Shown here: positions 7,245 through 16,226 of the stretch, piece by piece
How the letters are laid out: the number at the start of each line of letters is the position of its first letter
Position numbering within the stretch: the first letter of the stretch is position 1
NCBI GenBank assembly: GCA_027858955.1
Contig: JAQIBR010000110.1
Coordinates: forward strand, 1-45,345
Source of the DNA: Bacteroidales bacterium
Lineage (GTDB): Bacteria > Bacteroidota > Bacteroidia > Bacteroidales > UBA12170
Reading direction: 5' to 3'
Length of the DNA stretch: 45,345 nucleotides
The notes under the pieces: generated by a model
The model's input: only the letters and a program-made list of their open reading frames with translations
What the model was told of the DNA's origin: nothing
The model's database searches: none
Position numbers and translations under genes: made by a program

Positions 7245-8909
7245 ATGATAAATACTTTAGGCATTCTTCTCATTTTTTTAATTATTGTAGTCGCAGTTCT
7301 CGGGTTTGTGATTTTATTTCTACTACAAAAAGTAAAGAAATACAAAATCAATAACTCATACACGATGAATAGCCTAAATCTCAGCAAATCTGAATTTTGG
7401 TCTTCTATATCACATAGCATTCGAACTCCTATGAATGGTATTGTTGGTGTGATTGATTTATTAAAGAAAACTAATATATCGAAAGATCAAAGCGAATACA
7501 TGGAAGATTTGGTTATATCTTCGAATAATCTTTTGACCGTTGTAAATAATTTGCTGGATAGAAGTCGATTAGCGTCTGATGATATTGAACTTGACGAAGT
7601 GCCTTTTGATGTACATGATGTTATTTACGGTATTGGTGATCTGGTAAATAATGATATAAAGAAAAAGGGATTGGAATTAGCCATTTATGTTGAACCTAAA
7701 ATTCCACATACTTTATTAGGAGACCCAATTAGAATCAAAGAAATTTTACTCAACATGATAAACAATGCCATAAGGTATACCGAAACTGGCCAAGTAATTA
7801 TCTTTGTTGAAAGTCTTGAAAATGCCGTCGATAAAGTAACAATAAAGTTCAAGGTAGAAGATTCAGGTATTGGAATGAGTATGTCTAAACAAAAAGCTTT
7901 GTATAATACTATTACGCGTATAGATCGATTGCGTTTTCTCGATTCAAATGAATCTGGAATTACTCTTGCTGTTACCAAAAAAATATGCGAGCTGATGCAT
8001 GGGAAAATGGGTTTCGATAGTACAGAAGGCCAAGGAAGTACTTTCTGGTTTACTGCAAGTCTCCTAAAAACCACAAGTCGATTAGATGTTACAAAACGCG
8101 ATTTGAATATTTCTTATAGTGGAATGCACGTTGTATTGATAGAAGCTAATGATATTAGCCGAAAAATTATGATGAAATATCTGCAAAGCTTAAGCATAAT
8201 CGCAAAAGATTTCGCAGATGCATCAGAAGCATATAATTATTTTGCTGAAGGAACATCAGAAACTACATTTTACGATTTAATATTACTTGATAGAGAGTAT
8301 CGTGATACACTTGATACAATTGTTATAAAAAAATTAAAAAGCAATAAACAATTGAGCAAAGCTGAGCTGATTCTGGTTTCTGCAACTGCCAGCCTATTCC
8401 CAATTAAAAAACTTAAAGAAGTAGGTTATTCGGGTTATTTAAACAAACCTGTTAAGGTAGCCCATCTTGCTAACGAAATTGGCTCTTTAGTCCCTGCAAA
8501 GTATAAAAAACAAAAACCAATAAACATTGGTGATACTCCAAAAAATTTACGGATTTTACTGGTTGAAGATAATCTTATTAATGAAAAAATAGCTGTAACT
8601 AGTTTAAATCGTCTCGGCTATACTATTGAAGTTTCAAGAACTGGAAAGGAAGCTATTTCAAAATATCGCAGAATGGATTTTGATTTGGTTTTAATGGATT
8701 TAAAAATGCCAGAGCTTGATGGTTTCCAAGTTAGTGAAGCTTTGCGTATTCTTGATAAAGAACTGAAAAAACTAGTTCCTACTAAAATTATTGCATTAAC
8801 AGCTGAAGACTATCCTGGCATTCGTGAGAAGTGCCGCAAAGCAGGCATGAATGGTTTGCTAAGAAAACCTTTCAACTACAATGAATTGTCTATTATCTTG
8901 GATTTATAA
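7245..8909 (+). CDS. Hybrid histidine kinase/response regulator with two receiver domains
   Basis: The 554-residue protein has one N-terminal membrane helix (about 5-27) and no recognisable sensor domain. A HisKA domain has its H-box at SHSIRTPMNG (His57), followed by an ATPase domain: N-box NMINNAIRYT (170-179), G1 DSGIGM (206-211) and G2 GQGSTFWF (262-269). Two receiver domains follow. REC1 (about 294-415) has Asp349 but a degraded acidic pocket (E300-A301). REC2 (about 435-553) is canonical, with E441-D442, Asp485 and Lys541. The residue after the H-box His is Ser58 instead of the usual Glu/Asp. No partner regulator is adjacent. Its last codons overlap the end of the converging DUF4294 gene by 6 nt. 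Confidence 0.9.
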   Translation: MINTLGILLIFLIIVVAVLGFVILFLLQKVKKYKINNSYTMNSLNLSKSEFWSSISHSIRTPMNGIVGVIDLLKKTNISKDQSEYMEDLVISSNNLLTVVNNLLDRSRLASDDIELDEVPFDVHDVIYGIGDLVNNDIKKKGLELAIYVEPKIPHTLLGDPIRIKEILLNMINNAIRYTETGQVIIFVESLENAVDKVTIKFKVEDSGIGMSMSKQKALYNTITRIDRLRFLDSNESGITLAVTKKICELMHGKMGFDSTEGQGSTFWFTASLLKTTSRLDVTKRDLNISYSGMHVVLIEANDISRKIMMKYLQSLSIIAKDFADASEAYNYFAEGTSETTFYDLILLDREYRDTLDTIVIKKLKSNKQLSKAELILVSATASLFPIKKLKEVGYSGYLNKPVKVAHLANEIGSLVPAKYKKQKPINIGDTPKNLRILLVEDNLINEKIAVTSLNRLGYTIEVSRTGKEAISKYRRMDFDLVLMDLKMPELDGFQVSEALRILDKELKKLVPTKIIALTAEDYPGIREKCRKAGMNGLLRKPFNYNELSIILDL

Positions 8910-9479
8910 TCGATTGCTTTCGATTAAACTTACAATGTATTCTATATCTCTATCTTTTCCTTTTGGATCGTAGCGTTCCTTTAAGTTAAATCCAAAAATG
9001 CGAGCGAAAGATTGGTAAAAAAATGCACGAAAACCACCTCTGAATTCTTTAACTATTTCGTAAGAAGATTCGCCTGATTGCCTATCTATAAGTTTGAGCA
9101 AAATACCACCTTGCATAAATGTTAAATCTTTTAAATCGCCCTCCCATTCAGCATATATTTCTTTTTCCATCTTTTTCATAATTTTACGCTGCTGATGAGG
9201 GTCAGGTGTATCGATCAAAATTTGCTCATATTCTTGCATTTTTTTTGCAGCAATTTGAGCATAGGGATACACTTTTAAAACATACCTAATCAATCGACTA
9301 TGTCGTCGAGCTTGATAGCGATTTCTAATTTTTGGAAAAACCTCAACTTCATCAAGCTGTTTAATTATTATTGTATCACCTGATTGAACATTGGCTTGTA
9401 TAAATAATGTATCGTTTTGCTGAGAATAAGCAGTAAAGCCAGCTAAGAAAAAAAACAGAGTTAATATAAAAGTCTTCAT
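8904..9479 (-). CDS. Secreted DUF4294-family protein
   Basis: This 191-residue protein has a signal peptide (MKTFILTLFFFLAGF, cleaved near AYSQ). The conserved core runs from VEVFPKIRNRYQARRH through RLIRYVLKVYPYA to a Lys/Glu-rich helix and the segment QGGILLKLIDRQ. This resembles DUF4294, a Bacteroidota-restricted family of unknown function; the assignment is from memory of the family pattern. The ATG at 9479 is chosen because it starts the signal peptide; an in-frame ATG 18 nt upstream would add a non-signal extension. It is probably periplasmic. Confidence 0.75.
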   Translation of the reverse strand: MKTFILTLFFFLAGFTAYSQQNDTLFIQANVQSGDTIIIKQLDEVEVFPKIRNRYQARRHSRLIRYVLKVYPYAQIAAKKMQEYEQILIDTPDPHQQRKIMKKMEKEIYAEWEGDLKDLTFMQGGILLKLIDRQSGESSYEIVKEFRGGFRAFFYQSFARIFGFNLKERYDPKGKDRDIEYIVSLIESNRL

Positions 9480-9562
9480 ATGCCACAAATTACACAATAG
9501 TGCAACAAAAATAGTGCCTTTAAGGTAATATTAACAAGAAATTAAATAAAATAGATTTGCAA

Positions 9563-10807
9563 TTAGGCCACCTTCTGATCTGTGAGATTGTTCTGGACGA
9601 ATTTTTCCTCGGCATAGTTTCTGTCAACTACAAGTGTTTTCATATCTTTTTTCGAAGGAAACTCGAACATGGCATCGCCCATAATTGCTTCCATTATTGA
9701 ACGTAAACCTCGTGCTCCAATTTTTGATACCAAAGCTTTTTCAACAACAAAGTCTATAGCGCTATCTTTAAAGTCGAGCTGAATATTGTCCATATCGAAC
9801 AATTTTGCATATTGTTTTATCAATGCATTTTTTGGCTCACTCAAAATTCTTCTTAATGCAACTCCATCCAATGGATTTAAATAAGTTACTATCGGAAGTC
9901 GCCCAACAATTTCAGGAATCAGACCATATGCTTTTAAATCGCCTGGAGTAATATATTGTAGTAGATTTTTCTTATCGATTTTACCTGATTCTTTTTTTGC
10001 TCCATATCCAAGCATATTTGCTTTTAAACGTGAGCCTATTTTACGTTCGATGCCATCAAAAGCACCACCGGCAATAAATAAAATATTTTTTGTATCAACC
10101 TGAATCATTTTTTGTTCAGGGTGCTTGCGGCCGCCCTGTGGTGGAACATTCACTATAGTTCCCTCCAGAAGCTTTAAAAGTGCCTGTTGAACACCTTCAC
10201 CTGAAACATCTCGTGTAATACTTGGATTATCGCTTTTACGTGCAATTTTATCCAATTCATCAATAAAAATAATGCCTCGCTCAGCAGCTTTAATATCAAA
10301 ATCGGCAGCCTGCAAAAGTTTAGATAAAATACTTTCAACATCTTCGCCAACATAACCTGCTTCGGTTAAAACGGTAGCATCAACAATGGCAAACGGGACA
10401 TCTAAAACACGTGCAATTGTTCTTGCAAGCAGGGTTTTACCGGTTCCTGTTTCACCTACTACAATCATATTTGACTTTTCTATCTCTACATCAGGAAACT
10501 TCTTACTTTCGGGTTGAGTTAAGCGCTTATAATGATTATAAACTGCAACCGATAGCATTCGTTTTGCTGCTTCCTGACCGATAACATACTCATCGAGATG
10601 TGCTTTTACTTCAATTGGTTTTAATAACTTTTCTGAAGTAAAATCAATCATTGCTTTTTGACCTTGCTGTTCTTCTTTCAAAATCAAATGTGCCTGATCA
10701 ATACAGGATTCACAAATATGCGCATTAAATCCTGCTATTAGAAGTTGCACATCTGTTTTAGCGCGTCCACAAAATGAACAGGAATCGATGATATTCTTTT
10801 TTGCCAT
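9563..10807 (-). CDS. clpX: ATP-dependent protease ATP-binding subunit ClpX
   Basis: ClpX is the AAA+ unfoldase that selects substrates and feeds them to ClpP. The N-terminal zinc domain has Cys10, Cys13, Cys32 and Cys35. Walker A is GETGTGKT (118-125), the pore loop is GYVGE (151-155) and Walker B is [10 protein letters not shown] (178-187). The later AAA+ region includes [12 protein letters not shown], and the C-terminal sensor-2 region contains [11 protein letters not shown]. The length of 414 is typical. It is the third gene of tig-clpP-clpX, 69 nt after clpP. That gap contains a CTACC/GGTAG hairpin (about 10830-10859) but no clear separate promoter. Confidence 0.97.
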   Translation of the reverse strand: MAKKNIIDSCSFCGRAKTDVQLLIAGFNAHICESCIDQAHLILKEEQQGQKAMIDFTSEKLLKPIEVKAHLDEYVIGQEAAKRMLSVAVYNHYKRLTQPESKKFPDVEIEKSNMIVVGETGTGKTLLARTIARVLDVPFAIVDATVLTEAGYVGEDVESILSKLLQAADFDIKAAERGIIFIDELDKIARKSDNPSITRDVSGEGVQQALLKLLEGTIVNVPPQGGRKHPEQKMIQVDTKNILFIAGGAFDGIERKIGSRLKANMLGYGAKKESGKIDKKNLLQYITPGDLKAYGLIPEIVGRLPIVTYLNPLDGVALRRILSEPKNALIKQYAKLFDMDNIQLDFKDSAIDFVVEKALVSKIGARGLRSIMEAIMGDAMFEFPSKKDMKTLVVDRNYAEEKFVQNNLTDQKVA

Positions 10808-10876
10808 ATAAAATCTATCTTATAAAAAACTACCATAGAGTCATCCTCTTAAAAGGTAGCTTTATAATTTGCTTGT

Positions 10877-11548
10877 TTATTTTTTTTCTCCTAAAACTTC
10901 ATCAATCATACCATATTCTTTTGCTTCTTTTGAAGTCATCCAATAATCACGATCTCCATCTTTCTCAATCTTCTTAAGGGTTTGACCACTATGGCTGGAA
11001 ATAATTTCATAAAGTTCTTTCTTTAATTTGATAATTTCACGAGCCGTAATTTCGATATCAGAAGCTTGTCCCTGTGCTCCTCCCATTGGTTGATGAATAA
11101 GTACGCGCGAATGCTTTAAGGCAGTTCGTTTTCCTTCTGCGCCGGCGCACAATAAAACTGCTCCCATAGAAGCCGCCATTCCTGTACAGATAGTTGCAAC
11201 ATCAGGATTGATATATTGCATAGTATCGTAAATTCCCAAACCTGCATACACTGAACCGCCCGGGGTGTTCAAATAAATTTGAATATCTTTTTCAGCATCA
11301 GCACTTTCCAAGAAAAGTAACTGAGCTTGAATAATGTTAGAGACATAATCATCAATAGGAACACCTAAAAAGATGATGCGATCCATCATTAAACGTGAAA
11401 AAACATCCATTTGAGCAACATTTAGCTGACGCTCTTCAATAATTGTCGGTGAAATATAATTTTGCATCATAGATGTATATCTGTCCAATGTTAATGAACT
11501 GATTCCTACATGTTTGGTAGCGTATTTTCTAAATTCATTTGTATCCAT
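10877..11548 (-). CDS. clpP: ATP-dependent Clp protease proteolytic subunit ClpP
   Basis: This is the serine peptidase that forms the tetradecameric chamber. The catalytic residues are Ser127 in GMAASMGA, His152 in LIHQPMGG and probably Asp201 in GDRDYWM. The 223-residue length includes a longer N-terminal segment than E. coli ClpP (207 with propeptide), which I believe is usual in Bacteroidota. It starts 5 nt after the tig stop, so translation is likely coupled. A single copy lies between its folding partner (trigger factor) and its unfoldase. Confidence 0.97.
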   Translation of the reverse strand: MDTNEFRKYATKHVGISSLTLDRYTSMMQNYISPTIIEERQLNVAQMDVFSRLMMDRIIFLGVPIDDYVSNIIQAQLLFLESADAEKDIQIYLNTPGGSVYAGLGIYDTMQYINPDVATICTGMAASMGAVLLCAGAEGKRTALKHSRVLIHQPMGGAQGQASDIEITAREIIKLKKELYEIISSHSGQTLKKIEKDGDRDYWMTSKEAKEYGMIDEVLGEKK

Positions 11549-11553
11549 AATTC

Positions 11554-12921
11554 CTATGCTTTAGGTGGTTGACTAGCTTTTTTAATAAAATCTTCTAATG
11601 AGATTGATTGATTTTTTAAAGATAGTTTTTCTTTGAATAAGTTTTGTAATTTTTTGTCGTAAAGCTGATCGTAAATTTTATTTACTTCTTCCTTGTTTTG
11701 CATCACGGTGTCGACAATACCATCCATTTGGCTCATCATTGCAGGGTCTTGAGTTTGACCGCCAAAATACTGACCGCCAATAAAACCTTTGATATGTTCG
11801 CGAACTTCATCCTGTTCAACCTTTATTTCGTTCTCTTTAAACAATTTATCTTGCAATAATTGCCATTTTAAAGAACTATCGTAGCTAGGCCACTGAACTT
11901 CGATCTGATCGGCAGTTAATTTACCTTCGTTATTAGCTAAAACCCAACGTTTCATAAACTCGACAGGAACCTGGATATTAGCTTTTTCGATTAACATATC
12001 TACAGTTTCCGACATAAACAATTTATCGCTCTCACCCATAAATTGCTTAGAAGCATCTTCTTTAATTTTAGCTCTAAAATCATCAGCAGTTTTAATTTCG
12101 GCAGATGGATATGCTTTCTTAAATAAATCTTCGTTTACTTCGGCAGGAACGGTAAAATGAATTTCGATAATTTCAACTTCGAAATCGGCTTTTAATTCTT
12201 CAACCATTTCTTTGGCAACAGCTAACATAGCTCCAACTTTATCGGCATCCTTAAATGCTTTCATAGGGTCAAAAACAATAACATCGCCTTTGGCTTTGCC
12301 TACAAGCATATTTGTAATTGTCTTTAACTTAATATCATCAACTTTAAATTTTCCTTTATGAGCGATTCCGCCTTCCAGAACATTTCCGTCTGCATCCAAT
12401 TGCTTAATTTCGGCTTCTATCTCAGCACCTTCAACAACAGCTTCAGGATGAGAATGTTCCCCAAAACGTGACTGAATATCAAGTACATAATCATCGGTCA
12501 TTTTCTCGTTTACTTCAATATCAAAATAATTTGCATTTATTTTATCATTTAACTCCAAATTTATTTCTGGAAATAAGGCTATATCAAAATAAAAGGTGAA
12601 ATCTTTCTCATTTTCCAAATCTGCTTTATCTTCTTTATCAAGACTTGGCAATGGATTTCCAAGTAGATTTATCTTATTATCGGTAATATGTGAATTCAAT
12701 GTTTCAGAAAGCAATTTGTTTACTTCCTCACCTAACACACCTTTACCATACATTTTATTTACGATACCGAAAGGTACTTTACCAGTTCTAAAACCGGGAA
12801 CGTTTGCCTTTTTACGATGTTCGTTCAAAGCGCTTTTTACCTTGTCGGCATAATCATTTTCACTAATTTCAACAGTTATAAGTGCTGTTAAATCTCCTGT
12901 GCTTTCTTGCGTAATATTCAT
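11554..12921 (-). CDS. tig: Trigger factor (ribosome-associated chaperone)
   Basis: The 455-residue protein has the ribosome-binding domain with the signature GFRTGKVPFGIV (about 43-54), which matches the GFRxGKxP ribosome-docking loop. A divergent middle domain follows, then a long helical C-terminal chaperone region. The middle PPIase-like part (about 150-250) lacks an easily recognised FKBP active site, which I recall as common in Bacteroidota trigger factors. The gene position directly before clpP-clpX supports the call. It is the first gene of the operon, with a -7 box about 62 nt upstream. Confidence 0.93.
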   Translation of the reverse strand: MNITQESTGDLTALITVEISENDYADKVKSALNEHRKKANVPGFRTGKVPFGIVNKMYGKGVLGEEVNKLLSETLNSHITDNKINLLGNPLPSLDKEDKADLENEKDFTFYFDIALFPEINLELNDKINANYFDIEVNEKMTDDYVLDIQSRFGEHSHPEAVVEGAEIEAEIKQLDADGNVLEGGIAHKGKFKVDDIKLKTITNMLVGKAKGDVIVFDPMKAFKDADKVGAMLAVAKEMVEELKADFEVEIIEIHFTVPAEVNEDLFKKAYPSAEIKTADDFRAKIKEDASKQFMGESDKLFMSETVDMLIEKANIQVPVEFMKRWVLANNEGKLTADQIEVQWPSYDSSLKWQLLQDKLFKENEIKVEQDEVREHIKGFIGGQYFGGQTQDPAMMSQMDGIVDTVMQNKEEVNKIYDQLYDKKLQNLFKEKLSLKNQSISLEDFIKKASQPPKA

Positions 12922-12982
12922 TGAAAAACTGAATTATTAAAGGATTAAAAATCAATTGTATTTAGCTTGTTTTAAAGGGCTG

Positions 12983-12990
12983 CAAATATA
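12983..12990 (-). promoter_or_regulatory. -7 promoter box of tig-clpP-clpX
   Basis: On the minus strand TATATTTG matches TAnnTTTG, 61 nt before the tig ATG. The upstream side is a T-rich tract without an exact TTG. Confidence 0.55.
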
Positions 12991-13090
12991 AGGATTTTTT
13001 TAAAAAAAGATGCCTTTTTTGATGAAAATCAGATAATAGTGTTTGCGATAGCGTATAACTTGATTTTTCATTTCATTTTAAAATTTATTG

Positions 13091-13098
13091 TACTTTTG
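13091..13098 (+). promoter_or_regulatory. -7 promoter box of the S9-like hydrolase gene
   Basis: TACTTTTG matches TAnnTTTG and lies 30 nt before the ATG at 13129, giving a short leader. Confidence 0.55.
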
Positions 13099-13128
13099 GT
13101 GATATAGAAATTAAAAATAAACAAACCA

Positions 13129-14217
13129 ATGCAAAACCTTTTTCGACTTATCGCTATTTTCGTGTTTATAACCGGAAGTATTCCACTTAAAGCTCAAGAA
13201 AACAACAATCAAATATTAGAGAAACTAAGTAGGCTCGAGCGAGCAAATGAAAACTTAAATCATCGTCTGGATGTGCTTTCCAAACAGAGCGATGATATTT
13301 TATGGTTTCAACGTGTTGGCGATGTAGCTTTTGTGGACAAAATTTATATTGCTGGGCCACCCCGATCTAATATGAGCAATCCTACAGCAATGGGATATGA
13401 CAATCCATTAAAATTCTGGACTTATGTATTTATACCTAGATTGGTTACTTCTAATCAAAAATATCCGTTAATTGTTTTGCCTCACGGAGGAGTTCATTCC
13501 AATTTAAGTACATATTATACACATATTATACGCGAATTAGTAGCACAAGGATATATTGTAGTTGCTCCCGAATATAGAGGAAGTACAGGATACGGCAAAT
13601 CTTATTACCAGAATATTGATTATGGAGGATTAGAAACAGAAGATGTTTTTGCGGCACGTAATCACATGGTAGAAAATTATAAAATTGTTGACAAACATCG
13701 CGTGGGTATTATAGGATGGAGTCATGGAGGATTGATTTCTTTGCTAAATATTTTCGATCATCCTGATGATTATCAAGTTGCTTTTGCAGGAGTTCCCGTA
13801 AGCGATTTGATTGCGCGTATGGGCTATCACAATAAAAGCTATCTCGATTTATATTCTGCTGATTATCATATTGGAAAAACTGTAAATCAAGATGTTGAAG
13901 AATACCGCCGCCGCTCGCCAGCGTGGAATACACATCGCATGAGTGATACACCTTTACTTATCCATACTAATACTAACGATAATGATGTTAACGTTTTAGA
14001 AGTTGAGCATCTGATAAAATCCTTAAAAGCTGATGGTAAAAAGTTTGAATATGAAATATATCAGGCAATTCCCGGTGGTCATTCTTTTGATAGGATAGAC
14101 ACAAAAAAAGCAAATCAGATCCGTGTAAAGATTTATAAATTTTTGGCAGATAAACTCAGACCACCAAAACCAATTAGAAATGTAAGGGACTTAAGAAAAG
14201 CTGCTTATAGGTTTTAA
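13129..14217 (+). CDS. Secreted alpha/beta-hydrolase, prolyl oligopeptidase (S9)-like
   Basis: This 362-residue protein has a signal peptide (about 1-22) and then a short coiled-coil-like stretch (QILEKLSRLERANENL). The hydrolase fold shows the oxyanion HGG in VLPHGGVHSN, the strand/loop VVAPEYRGSTGYG and the nucleophile elbow GWSHGG (about Ser202). The acid is probably in TNDNDVNV and the catalytic His in GGHSFDR. The pattern is that of dipeptidyl-peptidase/acylaminoacyl-peptidase catalytic domains, but the beta-propeller found in full S9 enzymes is absent. It probably acts on peptides or esters in the periplasm. A basic C-terminal tail follows the domain. The substrate is unknown. Confidence 0.85.
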   Translation: MQNLFRLIAIFVFITGSIPLKAQENNNQILEKLSRLERANENLNHRLDVLSKQSDDILWFQRVGDVAFVDKIYIAGPPRSNMSNPTAMGYDNPLKFWTYVFIPRLVTSNQKYPLIVLPHGGVHSNLSTYYTHIIRELVAQGYIVVAPEYRGSTGYGKSYYQNIDYGGLETEDVFAARNHMVENYKIVDKHRVGIIGWSHGGLISLLNIFDHPDDYQVAFAGVPVSDLIARMGYHNKSYLDLYSADYHIGKTVNQDVEEYRRRSPAWNTHRMSDTPLLIHTNTNDNDVNVLEVEHLIKSLKADGKKFEYEIYQAIPGGHSFDRIDTKKANQIRVKIYKFLADKLRPPKPIRNVRDLRKAAYRF

Positions 14218-14311
14218 AACAAGTAACTACTAGCTAGTAACTAGAGTCTTGAGAAAGAAACCTTAATCATTTTTGAGAAACAATTTAAGAATCCGTTCCG
14301 AAAAGTTAAAA

Positions 14312-14515
14312 AGTCCTGAAAGGACTGAACTTGAATAACCGTGGGTGCAACCCACGGAAGGATAAAAGACGAACTCACAACCCTGAAAGGGTTGAATATT
14401 AACATATTAAAGGTTCAACCCTTTCAGGGTTGTAAGTTCAATTTCGCTTATTTTCCACCGGTTCCACCGGTGGTTATTCAAATTTTATCCCTTCGGGATA
14501 ATCTACAGACTTCTC
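14312..14515. repeat. Array of short tri-loop hairpins
   Basis: Six or more short inverted repeats, nearly all with 3-nt loops, lie head to tail: AGTCCT-GAA-AGGACT (14312-14326); CCGTGGGT-GCA-ACCCACGG (14339-14357); AACCCT-GAA-AGGGTT within 14378-14396; its mirror AACCCT-TTC-AGGGTT within 14414-14432; CCACCGGT-TCC-ACCGGTGG (14455-14473); TTATCCC-TTC-GGGATAA (14485-14501); and ACTTC-TCG-GGAGT (14509-14521 region). The two middle hairpins are also arms of a perfect 19-bp inverted repeat (14378-14396 with 14414-14432), extendable to 26 bp with one mismatch. The array fills most of the gap 14218-14528 between two convergent genes. Confidence 0.85.
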
Positions 14516-14528
14516 GGAGTGGACTCAT

Positions 14529-15602
14529 CTAATGAATATTCAAAATCGGCAATAATCTGACTCCCTTTCTATTATTGCCTGCATAATTTAAAAGGCCAAA
14601 TTGGACACCATGTAATTCTTTTGTATTATTAAATAGAGCTATTGAAACACCTGTCATTACATTTGTGTTGGAATAGCCAGCAAATGACAAACCACGATAT
14701 TCTTCTGCTTTTAAATAACCGGGTACTATACTAATTCCGCTTATTATATTATCACTACGCACATATGCAGTAGCAATTTGAATGCCTTTAATTTCCTCTC
14801 CAGCACCAATTCCTATTCCTGCAATACTTATCCCTTTTAATTGCTTACCTGCACCTAAACCGATTCCCGCAATTTGAATCCCGCTAAGATTTCTACCCGC
14901 GCCAATGCCAATTCCAGCGAAAGTAAGTCCATTTATATCTTTACCTGAACCAACACCTAAACCACCAATTGTAATACCATTAATATCTCCTCCAGCTCCA
15001 ATTCCCAGGCCTGCAATCGAAATGCCTGATAAATCACTACCTGCACCAACACCTAGTCCTCCAATAACAATTCCACTTATATCAGCTCCAGAACCAACAC
15101 CTAAACCTCCTAGTATCAGCCCATTCATATCACTACCAGATCCTAAACCCAGGCCAGCAGCAGCAATACCATTTATTTGATTCCCACTCCCCAAACCAAT
15201 TCCAGCAATAGTAATTCCATCAAGATTTTGACCAGCGCCTAAACCAATACCTGCAATATTTAAACCCCACATATTTTTATGGGCAGTGATTCCAACAATA
15301 CCGACATTAATAATGCCCATTTTAGCAGCAGTTGGGAACATTCCTAGAGATATACCGTTAACTACAGCATTTGTATTCTCATTATGTTTCCAAAAAGTGA
15401 TATTAATTCCATTTATCTGCTCAACATGTTTATCAGCAAAATTAAGACGAATACCACTAAATTTATGCGAATTACCAAAACCAATACCAGCTGTTTTTGT
15501 AGGAATACCAAAAGATAATGATGATTCTGAACTTGTTTGAGCTTGTAGATAAGAAAACTGGATAAGGCAAAAGGAGATGAAAAACAAACTAGATTTTTTC
15601 AT
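14529..15602 (-). CDS. Secreted protein of ten or more 16-residue Gly-rich repeats (predicted beta-solenoid)
   Basis: The 357-residue protein has a signal peptide (MKKSSLFFISFCLIQFSYLQAQ). Residues from about 115 to 290 are about ten tandem 16-residue units of the form G-[IL]-G-[LIV]-G-[AS]-G-x-x-[IL]-x-G-[IL]-x-[IF]-[AG], for example GIGLGAGQNLDGITIA. Flanking regions (GISLGMF, GINITFW, GVSIALF, GVQFGLLNYAG) look like degenerate rungs of the same fold. The regular alternation of Gly and aliphatic residues fits a beta-solenoid exposed on or anchored in the outer membrane. It resembles the GVQIGLxN-type surface repeat proteins seen in Leptospira and Bacteroidota, but I cannot name a function. 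The gene is alone on its strand, with the hairpin array past its stop. Confidence 0.8.
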   Translation of the reverse strand: MKKSSLFFISFCLIQFSYLQAQTSSESSLSFGIPTKTAGIGFGNSHKFSGIRLNFADKHVEQINGINITFWKHNENTNAVVNGISLGMFPTAAKMGIINVGIVGITAHKNMWGLNIAGIGLGAGQNLDGITIAGIGLGSGNQINGIAAAGLGLGSGSDMNGLILGGLGVGSGADISGIVIGGLGVGAGSDLSGISIAGLGIGAGGDINGITIGGLGVGSGKDINGLTFAGIGIGAGRNLSGIQIAGIGLGAGKQLKGISIAGIGIGAGEEIKGIQIATAYVRSDNIISGISIVPGYLKAEEYRGLSFAGYSNTNVMTGVSIALFNNTKELHGVQFGLLNYAGNNRKGVRLLPILNIH

Positions 15603-15686
15603 AATATAGAATTTATTATTTAGGAATTTATTCTTAAATGCTGCAAATAAGACGAAAGCTAAAGAAAAGAGTTACATAATGGACGT

Positions 15687-15717
15687 AAAAAAACCGTTGA
15701 ATAACTCCAACGGTTTT
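15687..15717 (-). terminator. Terminator after tRNA-Leu
   Basis: AAAACCGTTG (15690-15699) and CAACGGTTTT (15708-15717) form a perfect 10-bp stem. On the minus strand it is followed by a run of seven T. It begins 2 nt past the tRNA 3' end. Confidence 0.85.
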
Positions 15718-15718
15718 G

Positions 15719-15800
15719 TGCGGATGAAGGGACTCGAACCCCCACGCCTCTCGGCACTAGATCCTAAGTCTAGCGCGGCTACCAATTACGCCACATCCGC
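15719..15800 (-). tRNA. tRNA-Leu (anticodon UAG)
   Basis: Read on the minus strand, the acceptor arm GCGGATG pairs with CATCCGC, followed by discriminator A. The anticodon stem CTAGA/TCTAG encloses the loop CTTAGGA, giving anticodon TAG (reads CUA Leu codons). A long class II variable arm (TGCCGAGAGGC) and a T-loop GGTTCGAGTCC follow, as expected for leucine. The 3' CCA is not encoded. Confidence 0.95.
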
Positions 15801-15817
15801 AATTAATTTAAGCGCTG

Positions 15818-15846
15818 CAAAGATATAAACTTTTTTATATGTCCAA
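15818..15846 (-). promoter_or_regulatory. Promoter of tRNA-Leu
   Basis: On the minus strand TATCTTTG (15825-15818) is the -7 box, with a TTG at 15846-15844 and an 18-nt spacer. The tRNA starts 17 nt after the box. Confidence 0.65.
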
Positions 15847-15896
15847 AGGATTTTTTACTCTAACATAAATTTTTTTTTGTAATTGGGCTTTTTCGT

Positions 15897-16226
15897 TATT
15901 TGTCCAAAGGACTCCAATGGAGATGCGCTGAAATGTTTTTTACGCATTACATAGAGATGGTAATCCATAAACGAAGTTAAATTTAAAATACATTTTTATG
16001 ACAGCAGTTTCAAGATCAATCCCGTTAGGGATTTAATATTTATAGAAAACAATTCATATCGATTTTGTTGTCCCTTTTGGGACAAAATATTATTATTCAA
16101 TAGGTTAAAAAGTGTATGATTCACCAAATTGCACATTAAATTTACTATTCTTTTAAATTTATTGCGTACCTAAAGGCACTTGATTAATGCCCTCTGAAAT
16201 CTTCTATAAATATTCTGTGCCTAAGG
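15897..16226. repeat. Second hairpin-rich intergenic region
   Basis: The 533-nt gap 15801-16333 has no gene. Apart from the tRNA promoter it holds small hairpins: GTCC-AAA-GGAC (about 15902-15912), AATCCC-GTTA-GGGATT (16018-16033), a TTGTCCC-TTTT-GGGACAA type stem (about 16069-16086) and GTGCC-TAA-GGCAC (16217-16229 region). An imperfect GTACCT/AGGCAC hairpin also lies near 16166-16180. A 13-bp inverted pair AATATTTATAGAA (16035-16047) and TTCTATAAATATT (16202-16214) brackets the middle part, so the first and last hairpins are in mirror orientation. The style is like the array at 14312-14515. The role is unknown. Confidence 0.65.

Noticed and set aside
10830-10859. Internal terminator between clpP and clpX
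   Set aside because: CTACC/GGTAG has a 20-nt loop and no adjacent T-run on the minus strand, so it may be a processing or translation-control structure at most.
14341-14532. Short open frame across the hairpin array
   Set aside because: It simply translates the inverted repeats and has no promoter box or recognisable protein pattern.
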